Shown here: positions 32,427-41,416 of the stretch, in pieces
Numbering within the stretch: the stretch's first letter is position 1
How the letters are laid out: every line of letters begins with the position of its first letter
DNA from: Planctomycetales bacterium
Lineage (GTDB): Bacteria > 4484-113
Length of the DNA: 47,530 nt
Direction: 5' to 3'
Assembly: GCA_030606285.1 (NCBI GenBank)
Contig: JAUWGS010000016.1
Span: 1 to 47,530 of the forward strand
Position numbers and translations under genes: made by a program
Notes under the pieces: model-generated
Seen by the model: the letters and a program-made list of their open reading frames with translations, nothing else
Databases searched by the model: none
Told to the model about the DNA's origin: nothing

Positions 32427-32996
32427 ATGACGACGACCGTTGAGCTTCTGGACGCGCTTTCAGAGCAGATACGCTCCTGCAGACTCTGCAAGCTCGGCGA
32501 AAGCCGTACCAACGCCGTTCCGGGAGAGGGCGGCGCGCAGGCAAAAGTGATGTTTATCGGCGAGGCGCCGGGCGCGGACGAGGACGAGCAGGGACGCCCG
32601 TTCGTCGGGCGCGCGGGAAAGCTCCTGCGCAAGCTCATTGAGCACATCGATCTTGAGGATGGCGAGTACTTCATCGGCAACATCTTGAAGTGCCGGCCGC
32701 CGGGCAACCGCGACCCCGAGCCGCTGGAGGTCGAAGCCTGCAAGCCGTGGCTGTTCGCCCAGATAGCGGTGGTAAAGCCGCGCGTGGTTATGCCGCTGGG
32801 GCGCTTTGCGATGACCCTGCTGCTGGGCCCGAAGCTGCAAATAGGCAAGGTGCGCGGCACGGTCATTGAGCGCGACGGGCAGGTGTTCATGCCGACGTAC
32901 CATCCCGCGGCGATACTGCGCAGCCCGCGCTACCAGAAAGTCATCGTCGCGGACTTTGAGAAGCTCGCGCGGCTGATACTGGAGCTTGAGCCATGA
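32427..32996 (+). CDS. Family 4 uracil-DNA glycosylase, Fe-S type
   Basis: A 189-residue uracil-DNA glycosylase that removes uracil from deaminated DNA. Family 4 marks are GEAPGADEDEQGRPFVGRAG (motif 1) and PTYHPAAILRSP (motif 2). The four cluster cysteines are in CRLCKLG (Cys18, Cys21) and in KCRPPGNRDP and EACKPWL. The 4Fe-4S cluster is structural. ATG is three bases after dapA; stop overlaps the next ATG (ATGA). Confidence 0.95.
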   Translation: MTTTVELLDALSEQIRSCRLCKLGESRTNAVPGEGGAQAKVMFIGEAPGADEDEQGRPFVGRAGKLLRKLIEHIDLEDGEYFIGNILKCRPPGNRDPEPLEVEACKPWLFAQIAVVKPRVVMPLGRFAMTLLLGPKLQIGKVRGTVIERDGQVFMPTYHPAAILRSPRYQKVIVADFEKLARLILELEP

Positions 32997-33694
32997 TAAA
33001 GGCGATACTGCTGGACCTCGGCGGGACGCTGTGGGACGACTACGCGTCCGAACTTACGCTGTGGGCGGATATGCGCGGGGAGCTAAAGCAGCGCGGTGTG
33101 GAGTTTTCCGACGAGGAATTCGAGGAGCTGATAAGTAGCTGCATCGACGCCTACGCGCCGAGCCTTACGCGAGCGATTTTGTGGCGTGCGCTCAACGGCG
33201 ACCGCGATGCCTACCAACAGGTGCTGCGCAAAGTCATCGGACGGTTCAAGGCGCGCGTGGTGGAGGACTTCAGCTCGCTGGGCACGCTGTATCCCGGCGT
33301 GCGCGAGTTATTGGAAGAGCTGAAGGGTAAGTACAAGCTGGCGGTGGCGTCCAATAACTTTACCGAGGCGCACAAGTGGCTGAAAGGCTTTGGGCTTGAC
33401 GGGTACTTTGATTTCGTGGGGCTTTCCGAGGAGGTCTGGCTGTTCAAGCCGGACACGCGCTTTTACGAGCTGATACTCAAGCGCATCGGCGTGGAGGCGA
33501 AGGACGCGATGATGGTGGGTGATAGGCTGGATAACGACATCTTCCCGTGCAACCGGATGCGGATGGTGACGGTGCGCGTGCTGTCGCCGCCGTGGGACCG
33601 CCAGCAGCCCCGCTATCACAGCGATGTGCCCGATTACACCATTGAGAAGATTGCGGAGCTAAGAGATGTGGTGAAGCGGGTGGAGGAGGAGTGA
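32993..33694 (+). CDS. HAD-superfamily hydrolase
   Basis: A 233-residue HAD phosphatase-like protein. Motif I is LLDLGGTLWD, where the usual second Asp (DxDxT) is Gly, seen in some HAD members but of uncertain effect on phosphatase activity. Motif II is VASNNFTEAHKW, motif III Lys is in FKPDTRFY, and motif IV is MVGDRLDNDI. The cap is helical (about residues 15-95). Substrate unknown. ATG overlaps the stop of the glycosylase gene. Confidence 0.88.
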   Translation: MIKAILLDLGGTLWDDYASELTLWADMRGELKQRGVEFSDEEFEELISSCIDAYAPSLTRAILWRALNGDRDAYQQVLRKVIGRFKARVVEDFSSLGTLYPGVRELLEELKGKYKLAVASNNFTEAHKWLKGFGLDGYFDFVGLSEEVWLFKPDTRFYELILKRIGVEAKDAMMVGDRLDNDIFPCNRMRMVTVRVLSPPWDRQQPRYHSDVPDYTIEKIAELRDVVKRVEEE

Positions 33695-33715
33695 GATGGG
33701 GATCGCTTCGAATAA

Positions 33716-34660
33716 TCACATGCTCTTTAAGAACTTCGGTCCGTTGAAGTGAATCATGTGATCCGGTATCGCGGCGATCCAGACTTCCGTTTCCCAGGCA
33801 ATGTCAGCTATATGTTTCTTGAACTCAACTATATCGGGAAACGCAGTCACGTAGATGCGCTGGAACGAGCATTTCGAGAAAATCTCTTCGAGTTCCTGCA
33901 ATCGCTTAGGCGAAACTGGACCGTGTGATGTGACAGCTTCAACAACGAAAAGGCGACAACTGCCTTTATCAAGCAGGAGTACGTCTGGGAGCTTGTCATG
34001 CTCACTGATCGGCACAGACAACTTCTTCAGCTCTTGCTGGGCGACATACAGAGTCTTCTGTGCAGTATCTCCCATATACAGGAGTTCACCACCGGGGGCA
34101 AACCTAGGCGCGAAATCCTCAACAACGCGAGCCTGTAACAGGCTGTGGGCTCCTGGTGACAGCTCCAGTTTCTGACCGTAAGGGAGGGTTAGCGGAACCA
34201 TTCTAACTTGTCTCTTCTTTCGATAGACATCGACGAGCGCAGGTTGGCTGCTGAGGAATGAGTCAATAGCCTTAGCGTAGCTGCCAGAATCATATGCTTG
34301 GAGAACCTTTACGACTGGCTCACTGAGAGCATAATGTGCTTTCGGGCTGTTTGTTGGCAGGTTAGGGTTATCTGGATTGTATTCTGCTATGCCGCCTTGG
34401 ACAAACTGATGCAGGACCTGACGGCGCACGGATTCTCGTGTGTTAGGTTTGTACTCGCGCCCATACTTGTTTGACATGAACGACATAATGCCCTTAGTTA
34501 TGGTTCTACTGATTCTTTTAGCATCAGTCCACTCGGCGTCTGGTCCTAGGTCAGCGAGCGCTAGTAGTACTAGCGCTGACATCTCATTCTGCTGCGCTTC
34601 AGGGAGTCCGAGTTCTTTTAATATCTCCTGAGCGGCTTTGATTTTATTAGTTTTGCTCAT
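33716..34660 (-). CDS. BsuBI/PstI-family restriction endonuclease
   Basis: A 314-residue type II restriction enzyme. The N-terminal third looks like a winged-helix DNA-binding part; the catalytic region has the family blocks YMGDTAQKTLYV (GDTA 197-200), HDKLPDVLLL (224 onward), VVEAVTSHGPVSPKRLQELE and TAFPDIVEFKKHIADIAWET, ending HMIHFNGPKFL. BsuBI and PstI recognise CTGCAG; that this enzyme shares the target is inference. ATG 34660 overlaps the methyltransferase stop by 14 bases, so the two are coupled. Lower GC than the flanks supports horizontal acquisition. Confidence 0.93.
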   Translation of the reverse strand: MSKTNKIKAAQEILKELGLPEAQQNEMSALVLLALADLGPDAEWTDAKRISRTITKGIMSFMSNKYGREYKPNTRESVRRQVLHQFVQGGIAEYNPDNPNLPTNSPKAHYALSEPVVKVLQAYDSGSYAKAIDSFLSSQPALVDVYRKKRQVRMVPLTLPYGQKLELSPGAHSLLQARVVEDFAPRFAPGGELLYMGDTAQKTLYVAQQELKKLSVPISEHDKLPDVLLLDKGSCRLFVVEAVTSHGPVSPKRLQELEEIFSKCSFQRIYVTAFPDIVEFKKHIADIAWETEVWIAAIPDHMIHFNGPKFLKSM

Positions 34661-36323
34661 TGTCAAGTGCTCGCTCCATTTCCAGCAATTCTATAGGGAC
34701 TTTTAGAACTTGGCGTAGCATTGCGTTAGCACTAGCGTGTTCCCATCTGGTATTTTTCTTCAGCCAGAGATTCCCAAGACGCTTGATATTATCAAGGCTC
34801 GGCAGCGGTAACGATCTCAATTCTGTCGCGCTTACTTGGGTATTGCCGTTCAGTATTCGGAAATACCGGTCCAAGATGGGGCTGTTGAGCAGCAACGATA
34901 GTCCAACCCCCTCCTCTGTACTTAGCGAGCTGTCATAACGATAAATGTAGTTCAGATGATTCTCCAGTCCTATGTGGGTTAGCGATGAGAACTCACTAGG
35001 AGACAGCACGGAAGCTACAATCCTCGATGGCCATTCCTTGGGGCTGAACCTGCGTACCAGTACGCAGGTTCTCAGTGGTACTAGTAATTCACGGCTTCCT
35101 TCGCAAACGGCAATTGCTTCAGGCTTTTTCTGAGCCTTCTTGGAAGGCCAAGTTGTCTGCATTGGGCCAATGTGATGTGACCAAAGTAATGGAACGGCTT
35201 TTCCGCTCCTGTAAGCACTGAGCGAACTGAGATAATGTTTCGCTCGAAAAGGAACAACAGGACCAGTTGACACTCTCAGTCCTGAGCCACCCAATCTACG
35301 GGGCCATGAATCAACATAGTCTAGAAGCCGATCGTCTCTTTGACTAGTGGGTAGACGGAGCGGGTGAATTGGTGACGTTGCGTCAAGTATCCTGTCCAAA
35401 GATACTTTTCTGAATCGGGATTTTTCCAGGTCCCTCTTGCCTACGCTAGAACTAACAGATACCAGGTAGCGTTTTGCCGGATTTCTGGGCATCTTCAGTG
35501 TCTTTAGGATCACGCTTTCCTGGAGGACATCATCTGATGCAAACGTCTCTGTGCGAGAATCGAAAACGTGAATGTGGGCTGGCTGCACTATGCGAAAAAA
35601 CTCTCTGCGGAATCGAGCAAAATAGTGACCGGAACAGAAGCTTCGAGGAGTTATAAATACCATTTGCCCGCTAGGCTTTAGCAAGTATGCTGATAGCATC
35701 ATGAACAGCGCATAGGTGTTGGATACACCCGCTCCGACGTTCTTCGCAATCGCTGCCCTTGAGTCGCTGTTGCGCAGTTTTATATACGGAGGATTGCAGA
35801 TGATTACATCGAAAAGGTCATTGGTCGAGTCCTCTAGGTCTGGATGAAAGGCAAGTCCAGCCCTCGCCACAGTAACGAAATCGTCCTCACGTATGTCGAA
35901 CTCCAGAGCTACATCCCTGCTAGAGCAGAATCTGTGTGCTTGCTCTAGCGCCAACCCTGCGAGTTCTACCATGTGCTGGTCTATGTCATAGCCTACGACT
36001 TGGATCTTCCTGCACGCCTTTGATGCAGCTAGCCTTTCTATGAGCGCGCATGTCAATACCGCGGTGCCGCATCCAGGATCAAGGATTCTTACGCTGGGAC
36101 GTACATCGACCAAGAGGGCCATAAATTTCGCCACTGGGAGCGGTGTAAAGAACTGCCCGACACACTTCCTGCGATCCCGGTCCACAAGCTTTGCAGCTTG
36201 ATCTGACAGTTTGGCTGCCCATGTTGCAGGCGATGCACCCTCTACTAGCTTGGGAAGTGCGGCTACTTCCAGTGACCTGCTGGTCAGGCCCGCGTCAGCT
36301 TCACTTCTGGATCTGCTTTGCAT
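34647..36323 (-). CDS. DNA adenine-N6 methyltransferase of the BsuBI/PstI system
   Basis: A 558-residue N6-adenine methyltransferase. It begins with the QFFTP motif (GQFFTPLPVAKFMALL), SAM motif I is ILDPGCGTAVL (80-90), and catalytic NPPY is at 177-180. A long C-terminal target-recognition region follows, with QVSATELRSLPLP typical of the family. It protects host sites from the neighbouring endonuclease. A TATAAT ends eight bases before the ATG, so its mRNA is leaderless or nearly so; the methyltransferase is first in the operon, which lets protection appear before cutting. Confidence 0.93.
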   Translation of the reverse strand: MQSRSRSEADAGLTSRSLEVAALPKLVEGASPATWAAKLSDQAAKLVDRDRRKCVGQFFTPLPVAKFMALLVDVRPSVRILDPGCGTAVLTCALIERLAASKACRKIQVVGYDIDQHMVELAGLALEQAHRFCSSRDVALEFDIREDDFVTVARAGLAFHPDLEDSTNDLFDVIICNPPYIKLRNSDSRAAIAKNVGAGVSNTYALFMMLSAYLLKPSGQMVFITPRSFCSGHYFARFRREFFRIVQPAHIHVFDSRTETFASDDVLQESVILKTLKMPRNPAKRYLVSVSSSVGKRDLEKSRFRKVSLDRILDATSPIHPLRLPTSQRDDRLLDYVDSWPRRLGGSGLRVSTGPVVPFRAKHYLSSLSAYRSGKAVPLLWSHHIGPMQTTWPSKKAQKKPEAIAVCEGSRELLVPLRTCVLVRRFSPKEWPSRIVASVLSPSEFSSLTHIGLENHLNYIYRYDSSLSTEEGVGLSLLLNSPILDRYFRILNGNTQVSATELRSLPLPSLDNIKRLGNLWLKKNTRWEHASANAMLRQVLKVPIELLEMERALDNEQN

Positions 36324-36331
36324 TAGAAGTG

Positions 36332-36337
36332 ATTATA
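36332..36337 (-). promoter_or_regulatory. -10 box (TATAAT) of the restriction-modification operon
   Basis: Perfect minus-strand TATAAT eight bases before the methyltransferase ATG. It lies in the 26-base gap after the small upstream gene. Confidence 0.5.
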
Positions 36338-36349
36338 CTACTTACAATC

Positions 36350-36652
36350 TCACGTTGATTTTCGTTTCGTGCCGCGCCGTTTTATGTTCCCCTTTTCATC
36401 CATTACACCTATACCAGTTCCCTGCGTAGCTTTAATAGCGTCCTCCACAAGGTCGTTAGGTACACCTAGATAGGGAGTTCTACCCCTGTATCCCTGGAGC
36501 TGTCTTTTTCCCTGCTGCAATGTGGCTGGATCAACTTCTACTTCAATAACCTGATTGGGGGTGACAACGTCCGCTCCCTTCTGGGGATTATACGAGCCGT
36601 GCTTTTTACGTGCAATCTGTTCAGCGATTTGGTCATGCTTTGACTTGCCCAC
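36350..36652 (-). CDS. Conserved small protein of the restriction island, nuclease-like motif
   Basis: About 100 residues, start GTG 36652 with GGAGGA at ideal spacing. It opens GKSKHDQIAEQIARKKHGSY, then NPQKGADVVTPNQVIEVEVD. I recall similar small hypotheticals but no function. The D-x9-ExE spacing in GADVVTPNQVIEVEVD recalls PD-(D/E)xK nuclease cores, yet the protein is short and this is weak evidence. C-terminal GTGIGVMDEKGNIKRRGTKRK is basic. It sits directly upstream of the methyltransferase and may be a controller or accessory factor. Confidence 0.6.
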   Translation of the reverse strand: MGKSKHDQIAEQIARKKHGSYNPQKGADVVTPNQVIEVEVDPATLQQGKRQLQGYRGRTPYLGVPNDLVEDAIKATQGTGIGVMDEKGNIKRRGTKRKST

Positions 36653-36681
36653 TTTGTTCCTCCTTAACAAGTGATAAGTCT

Positions 36682-36687
36682 ATTCTA
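36682..36687 (-). promoter_or_regulatory. -10 box (TAGAAT) of the small restriction-island gene
   Basis: Minus-strand TAGAAT with a leader of about 30 bases containing GGAGGA. Confidence 0.45.
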
Positions 36688-36756
36688 GCGCGATAAGCCT
36701 ATCTGGTCAACCTACTACTATTAGGTTTGTCGACTTCTCGAAGCCTGCAATCCCTC

Positions 36757-37374
36757 TCACCCCAACCTAAACTCCGCGCGGTCCTGGTAGTGGACGGCGC
36801 GGCCGATGAAGACCGACTCCATAAGCACCAGGCGCGTGATGAGCGTGGACGCCTTTACCGGCGGGAGGCCCACGGCTTCCGCGCCCTTCGCTTTCCACCG
36901 CCCGAAAAGCATCTCGTTAGCGCGGCGGTCGACTGCGACCTGCTGGCGCAGCGGCTTGCCCATTGTGAGGTGCGCGTTGAACGGGCGCGGACGCTCGTCG
37001 GGGAACTCCTTCAATATCACTTCGGCGGTCTTCAGCAGCGCGGGTGCCTCTCCGTGCAGGTAGACCACGCGCGGCTTGGTCGGAGTGCCGAAGAAGCCGT
37101 ACCCACTGAAGGTTATGTCCAGTGTGGGCACGTCCACCAGAAGCGTCCGCAGGCGCGGAATAGTGCGCTCGACTAGCTTGCCCAGCGGCATCTCGCCAAA
37201 GAACTTCATCGTCAGGTGGAAGTTCTCCGGCGGTATCCAGTGCATCGCCTTGAGCCGCTCCTTCAGCGCGTCCTGATATGTGGTTATGCGGCGCTTGAAG
37301 TCATCGCTGAAGGGCACCGCGAGGAAGACCCTTGGCCTGCCTGCTGAGAAGTCGGTGTATTCGGCGTATGGCAT
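36757..37374 (-). CDS. thpR: RNA 2',3'-cyclic phosphodiesterase (2'-5' RNA ligase family)
   Basis: A 205-residue 2H phosphoesterase. The two HxT motifs are FHLTMKFFGE (His53) and FNAHLTMGKP (His135). Members open 2',3'-cyclic phosphates on RNA ends and can join tRNA halves in vitro. The insert RRANEMLFGRWKAKGAEAVG and the preceding region are typical. ATG 37374 is preferred over an upstream in-frame alternative at 37401. Divergent from ilvE, with both -10 boxes in 37392-37435. Confidence 0.92.
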   Translation of the reverse strand: MPYAEYTDFSAGRPRVFLAVPFSDDFKRRITTYQDALKERLKAMHWIPPENFHLTMKFFGEMPLGKLVERTIPRLRTLLVDVPTLDITFSGYGFFGTPTKPRVVYLHGEAPALLKTAEVILKEFPDERPRPFNAHLTMGKPLRQQVAVDRRANEMLFGRWKAKGAEAVGLPPVKASTLITRLVLMESVFIGRAVHYQDRAEFRLG

Positions 37375-37391
37375 AGTGAACCACCACGACA

Positions 37392-37397
37392 ATTCTA
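37392..37397 (-). promoter_or_regulatory. -10 box (TAGAAT) of thpR
   Basis: Minus-strand TAGAAT 17 bases before ATG 37374; divergent from the ilvE promoter. Confidence 0.45.
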
Positions 37398-37429
37398 CCA
37401 TTCCGGCGGTTTCGGGGGCTTTGGTATGC

Positions 37430-37435
37430 TAGAAT
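37430..37435 (+). promoter_or_regulatory. -10 box (TAGAAT) of ilvE
   Basis: TAGAAT in GCTAGAATG; leader of about 48 bases with TGAGGAG before ATG 37490. No clear -35. Confidence 0.45.
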
Positions 37436-37489
37436 GAAGTGGTCTGCGATAGCCGCCCGGCGGCCAATCCACCTCTGAGGAGACCCAAG

Positions 37490-38377
37490 ATGAGTGAACT
37501 GCTGATTTACCTCAACGGCGAACTGAAGCCCAAGAGCGAAGCGGTCGTGTCGGTTTTCGACCACGGGCTGCTTTACGGAGACGGCGTGTTCGAAGGCATC
37601 CGCGCATATGGAGACGAGGTCTTCAAGCTGGACGAGCACCTGGAGCGTCTCTATCGCAGCGCGCACTTCCTGCACATCCAGGTGGGAATTGAGCTGCCCG
37701 AGCTGCGCGACGCGGTGCTTACGACGCTCAAGGCGAATAACTTATACGGCGGCGGATACATCCGACTGGTGGTCACGCGCGGTATCGGTGACTTAGGCAT
37801 TAACCCGAAGAAGTGCACGCACGGCGCGACGGTGTTTATCATCACCGACCAGATACAGCTCTACCCGCCGGAGTTTTACGAAAAGGGCATCCGCACAATC
37901 ATCTGCTCCACGCGCAAGCACGACCCGCAGTGCCTTAACCCGCAGGTGAAGGCGACGCAGTACATCAACAACATCATGGCCGTCATCGAGGCGAACAACT
38001 CCGACGTGCTGGAAGCCATAATGCTGAACCTGGACGGCTTCGTGACCGAGGGCAGCGCGGACAACATCTTCATCGCCACAAACAAGCACATCATTACGCC
38101 GCCGGTTTTTCTGGGCGCGCTGGAGGGAATCACGCGCAACGCGGTGATGGAGATTGCATCGGAGATCGGCTATACGGTGGAGGAACGGGCTTTCACCAAC
38201 TTCTCGCTGTACGAGGCTGACGAGTGCTGGTTTACCGGCACCGCGGCGGAGCTGATACCGGTCATCGAGGTCGACTCGCGCAAAATCGGCACGGGCGCGC
38301 CGGGCCCGGTCTTCAAGGAACTGAAGGCCAAGTTCGCCGAATACGTAAAGAAGCACGGCACGAAGATTCCGCGGTAG
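37490..38377 (+). CDS. ilvE: Branched-chain amino acid aminotransferase (class IV)
   Basis: A 295-residue fold-type IV PLP enzyme transferring amino groups between branched-chain amino acids and 2-oxoglutarate. Features: VFDHGLLYGDGVFEGIRAY, catalytic Lys154 in VKATQYINN, LNLDGFVTEGSADNIF and ALEGITRNAVME. These fit IlvE best, although D-amino acid aminotransferase is a close alternative. GAGGAG precedes the ATG; the frame is open upstream but without a ribosome site. Confidence 0.92.
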   Translation: MSELLIYLNGELKPKSEAVVSVFDHGLLYGDGVFEGIRAYGDEVFKLDEHLERLYRSAHFLHIQVGIELPELRDAVLTTLKANNLYGGGYIRLVVTRGIGDLGINPKKCTHGATVFIITDQIQLYPPEFYEKGIRTIICSTRKHDPQCLNPQVKATQYINNIMAVIEANNSDVLEAIMLNLDGFVTEGSADNIFIATNKHIITPPVFLGALEGITRNAVMEIASEIGYTVEERAFTNFSLYEADECWFTGTAAELIPVIEVDSRKIGTGAPGPVFKELKAKFAEYVKKHGTKIPR

Positions 38378-38402
38378 GCGGTCAGTGGTCGCGGATAGGC
38401 GA

Positions 38403-41330
38403 TTACCAGAAGTGCGCGAACGAGAGCCAGTAAGTGACACCCCCAGTCTGGTGAACATATGCCATTGCTGGATTTTCGTCACTATCCAATGCGAGACTGA
38501 CAGCTATAATGGGTTCTTGAGCAGTTGGCAAGGATTCTAGAACCCAATCAGATTCGTCAACGACTCCAGGTAGATAGTATGCAGCCTTTAGCTCATATTC
38601 CGGTAGGTCGCGGTAGAGGTAGTAACCTATGAGTGGTCTATCACTATCGTCGAGCGCAAGACTTGCATACTCGCCGACTTTGTCGTTTGCACCTTCTTCA
38701 TCATCAACCGTCTCAGGATCCCACTCTTCTCCCACCAATTGAGCGAATCGTAAATCTCGAACAATAGCATCCCTGTGGTATGCGACTTTAGGTAAGCCAG
38801 TAGAATCTAAACCCAGAGAAGTATATAAGAGGCAGCAGGGAGGAAATACCCCTTCCTCGATAGTCTCAGGCCACTGCCACTCTCCCGCGAGGCGCTCGAT
38901 TATTTGCGCTCTAGATACCCACTTGGGATCATTAGGCGGATCCGGAACGACAACGTTGGACGTGTAGGCGATAATTGGATCTTCATCGTTTCTCAGGTCG
39001 AGGGAAGTATAGCCTGTCACACTTGTAAGTTCAGGTCCCGGCGCGTCGCCGCCCACAATTGTCTCAATCGACCATTGCCAGCCATTCTCGGGGTCCCATA
39101 TACGTTCGGCATACTTGAGAGCATGGTTTGTTCTGTCAAGGTAGCTAATCGCAGGCCTATCACCAGGGAAAAGCTCCAGGGAGTTGTATCTACCAACGTC
39201 GTCTTCAGTGTCAACCTCGTCCAGTTGCCAGACGCCCCCGCTGTCCCTAAAACAGAACCTTAGATCTGATGGTCCTTGGTGAACGGGATCGAGCGTATAG
39301 GTGTAGCTGATGTTTGGCCGGTCCAGGCTGTCAAACTCGAGGGAGCTCCAGATTCCGGTGTCAAGGTCTTGGTCCACAAGCTCAGTAGACCATGTTACAC
39401 CGTCATATTCTGCAAACCACAGCTGGTGGTTCTTGTGAAAAGAGATGGCAGGGCACCAAACACTGTTGAAGTCCAAGCTGACCATAATGCCACTATCGTG
39501 ACGTGTTGCGTTATCGATATCCTCAATATGCCAGCGGGCGGTCACTCTTAGGATGAACGGCTTCGACAATGCTTCATTGAAAACATCATTCCAGGCGGCA
39601 ATGGATCCACCGTACGTCCGCGCTTCATTCCCCGGGATATCGTCATAGGCAGCGGTCAGGTGTTGGTCGTAAGGAAGGCCATTGAGCAGTGTGACGTCTA
39701 CCTCTACAATAAACGGGCCAATCTCACCCGGTTCGCCGACGGACCCGCTGAATTCATTCGGCTCCGCCCCACCACCAAAATTCCACTCATAGTGGATAGG
39801 CGGTGTTCCGGAAAATGTCACCTGGAAGGTCTTCTCCTCGCCGGAAAGCCCATCTGTTAACGGTGTGATATCGCCAATGTCTACGTGCCGACCAACGTAA
39901 TACTGAAAACCCTCTAAGACCGCTCCAGCATCGTTACTGACCGCCAATGTCCCATTGTAGCTTTCAATTCTAGCGTCACCAAGTATTACGGTTGGGTTCT
40001 CTAGGGTAGACGTATTCGGCGTTGCGCCACCTCCGAAATTCCAGGAGTAATCTCTCGGGGTTGAACCCGTAACTTCAGCGTAGAAAGTTACCACCCAACC
40101 CGGGTCGCCTGCTTCAATCTTCACTCCCATATACTCCATCCAGATCAGGTGAATCTCGGGAGCCACTGGTTCTTCGGTAACAATGAAATGGATATTCCGC
40201 GTGTCCTCTCCATATGCATTAGTCACGGTCAAGCTTGCGTCCCAATCATCGGCATATGGGCCCGTGATCTCTCCATCCTCGACCTCAGCCTCATTCGAGG
40301 TGTTCGGTATGAGATGACCCGCGAAATCCCAGGAGTAATTGAAAGGCGTGGCACCTGAGACCTTGGCGTGGATGCGGTCTACGATATCCCCGGGCATTCC
40401 TGCGATCGGACGAGGTTTCACCCACTCAATCTTTGGAGCAAGGTCTATCGGGTCGGACTCGACAACGTTACTCTCAGCCTGCTCGTGATACCAAGGTTCG
40501 CCATCACCGTCGAGCGCCCGGACTTTGTAGTATCGGTAGTCCTCGCTAGCGAGTTCGTACTCGAACGTATCGCGGAAACCTGCTTCGTGACTTCCACTTG
40601 AGAAGGGAATTGTGGTAATTGGCGTCCAGGACTCACCATCATCTCTTCCGAACACTTGATACTCCGCAACCACCACACCATAGCAGCGCGCGATGGTCTC
40701 TAGGTCATCAGGTGTTTCTGGCAAGTCATCTGCATCCACCCATCCGTCGCCGTCGACTAGGGGATCCTCGTCATCTTCATCTATGAGCTCACGAATGGTA
40801 TTCAACTCTTCGTCCTCATCGTCGACTTGCTGTCCGTAGTAGATGGCAAGTGGAGTAATATCCGCAATAGATACCTGGCTGTCCTGGTTATAGTCACCAT
40901 CGTTCACATATCGCCATTCCAGTTTGCCATAGGCTCCGGCCGCTTTCCATACGAGCTTACGGGCTTTGACGTAATCGTTTGTGCCCAAATAGACAGGCGG
41001 GTCCTCATCATCTCCAGGATATCGACTGACTCCCTTGCCATCGCCGAATGTCTCAAGCAGCCATTCGCGCATGTCCGCCTTGAGCGAAGCCCAAAGCGCG
41101 CTGTCTACCTCAGGTGGCTTATCAAGAGCATCCAGCTCCTCTAGAAGCTCCTCAATTGGCGGGATGTTGCGTCTGCTGAGAACGCTGTGTCCAGACTTGG
41201 ATGCAGGTTCAACGTTGATTGATGGGGCTGAAGTTCTGCTCTTCCCGCAGGAACCGACGATCGCTAACATCAACACTGCCAGGCAGACTATAGCGCCTGA
41301 CAACACCAGTTTCACGCTTAGGTTTTTCAT
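38403..41330 (-). CDS. Large lipoprotein: dockerin-like loop, PKD-like domains, seven-repeat propeller
   Basis: A 975-residue lipoprotein (lipobox IVGSC, Cys29). Residues 57-95 carry the family motif (IEELLEELDALDKPPEVD). A dockerin-like loop DYNQDSQVSIADITPLAIYYG is at 146-166, and a second, weaker loop is DGDGWVDADD. A fibronectin-III-like domain (YQVFGRDDGESWTPI) follows, then three PKD-like domains marked WDFAGHLIPN, WNFGGGATPN and WNFGGGAEPN. The last 330 residues hold about seven repeats of the type YxSLxLDsxdxPxIaY, a likely propeller. AAGGAG precedes ATG 41330. Lower GC than housekeeping neighbours. Probably outer surface; ligand unknown. Confidence 0.78.
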   Translation of the reverse strand: MKNLSVKLVLSGAIVCLAVLMLAIVGSCGKSRTSAPSINVEPASKSGHSVLSRRNIPPIEELLEELDALDKPPEVDSALWASLKADMREWLLETFGDGKGVSRYPGDDEDPPVYLGTNDYVKARKLVWKAAGAYGKLEWRYVNDGDYNQDSQVSIADITPLAIYYGQQVDDEDEELNTIRELIDEDDEDPLVDGDGWVDADDLPETPDDLETIARCYGVVVAEYQVFGRDDGESWTPITTIPFSSGSHEAGFRDTFEYELASEDYRYYKVRALDGDGEPWYHEQAESNVVESDPIDLAPKIEWVKPRPIAGMPGDIVDRIHAKVSGATPFNYSWDFAGHLIPNTSNEAEVEDGEITGPYADDWDASLTVTNAYGEDTRNIHFIVTEEPVAPEIHLIWMEYMGVKIEAGDPGWVVTFYAEVTGSTPRDYSWNFGGGATPNTSTLENPTVILGDARIESYNGTLAVSNDAGAVLEGFQYYVGRHVDIGDITPLTDGLSGEEKTFQVTFSGTPPIHYEWNFGGGAEPNEFSGSVGEPGEIGPFIVEVDVTLLNGLPYDQHLTAAYDDIPGNEARTYGGSIAAWNDVFNEALSKPFILRVTARWHIEDIDNATRHDSGIMVSLDFNSVWCPAISFHKNHQLWFAEYDGVTWSTELVDQDLDTGIWSSLEFDSLDRPNISYTYTLDPVHQGPSDLRFCFRDSGGVWQLDEVDTEDDVGRYNSLELFPGDRPAISYLDRTNHALKYAERIWDPENGWQWSIETIVGGDAPGPELTSVTGYTSLDLRNDEDPIIAYTSNVVVPDPPNDPKWVSRAQIIERLAGEWQWPETIEEGVFPPCCLLYTSLGLDSTGLPKVAYHRDAIVRDLRFAQLVGEEWDPETVDDEEGANDKVGEYASLALDDSDRPLIGYYLYRDLPEYELKAAYYLPGVVDESDWVLESLPTAQEPIIAVSLALDSDENPAMAYVHQTGGVTYWLSFAHFW

Positions 41331-41363
41331 AATTAGCTCCTTTTGTTTTTCTATATACTCACT

Positions 41364-41397
41364 TCCGCCGCTAGCGGACTTGTCCGCCGCAAGCGGA
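41364..41397. repeat. Two near-identical 15-base hairpin repeats between lipoprotein genes
   Basis: TCCGCCGCTAGCGGA (41364-41378) and TCCGCCGCAAGCGGA (41383-41397), separated by CTTG. Each can form a small hairpin and the two can pair with each other. Position in the gap between cotranscribed lipoprotein genes suggests an mRNA-processing or stability element, or a short interspersed repeat. Confidence 0.55.
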
Positions 41398-41416
41398 TTG
41401 TGGCCTAGATTATGCG

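Noticed and set aside
33716-36323. Depletion of CTGCAG sites as proof of restriction specificity
   Set aside because: CTGCAG occurs many times in the window (for example near 867, 13818, 24203, 44190), so no avoidance is visible; specificity rests on family membership only.
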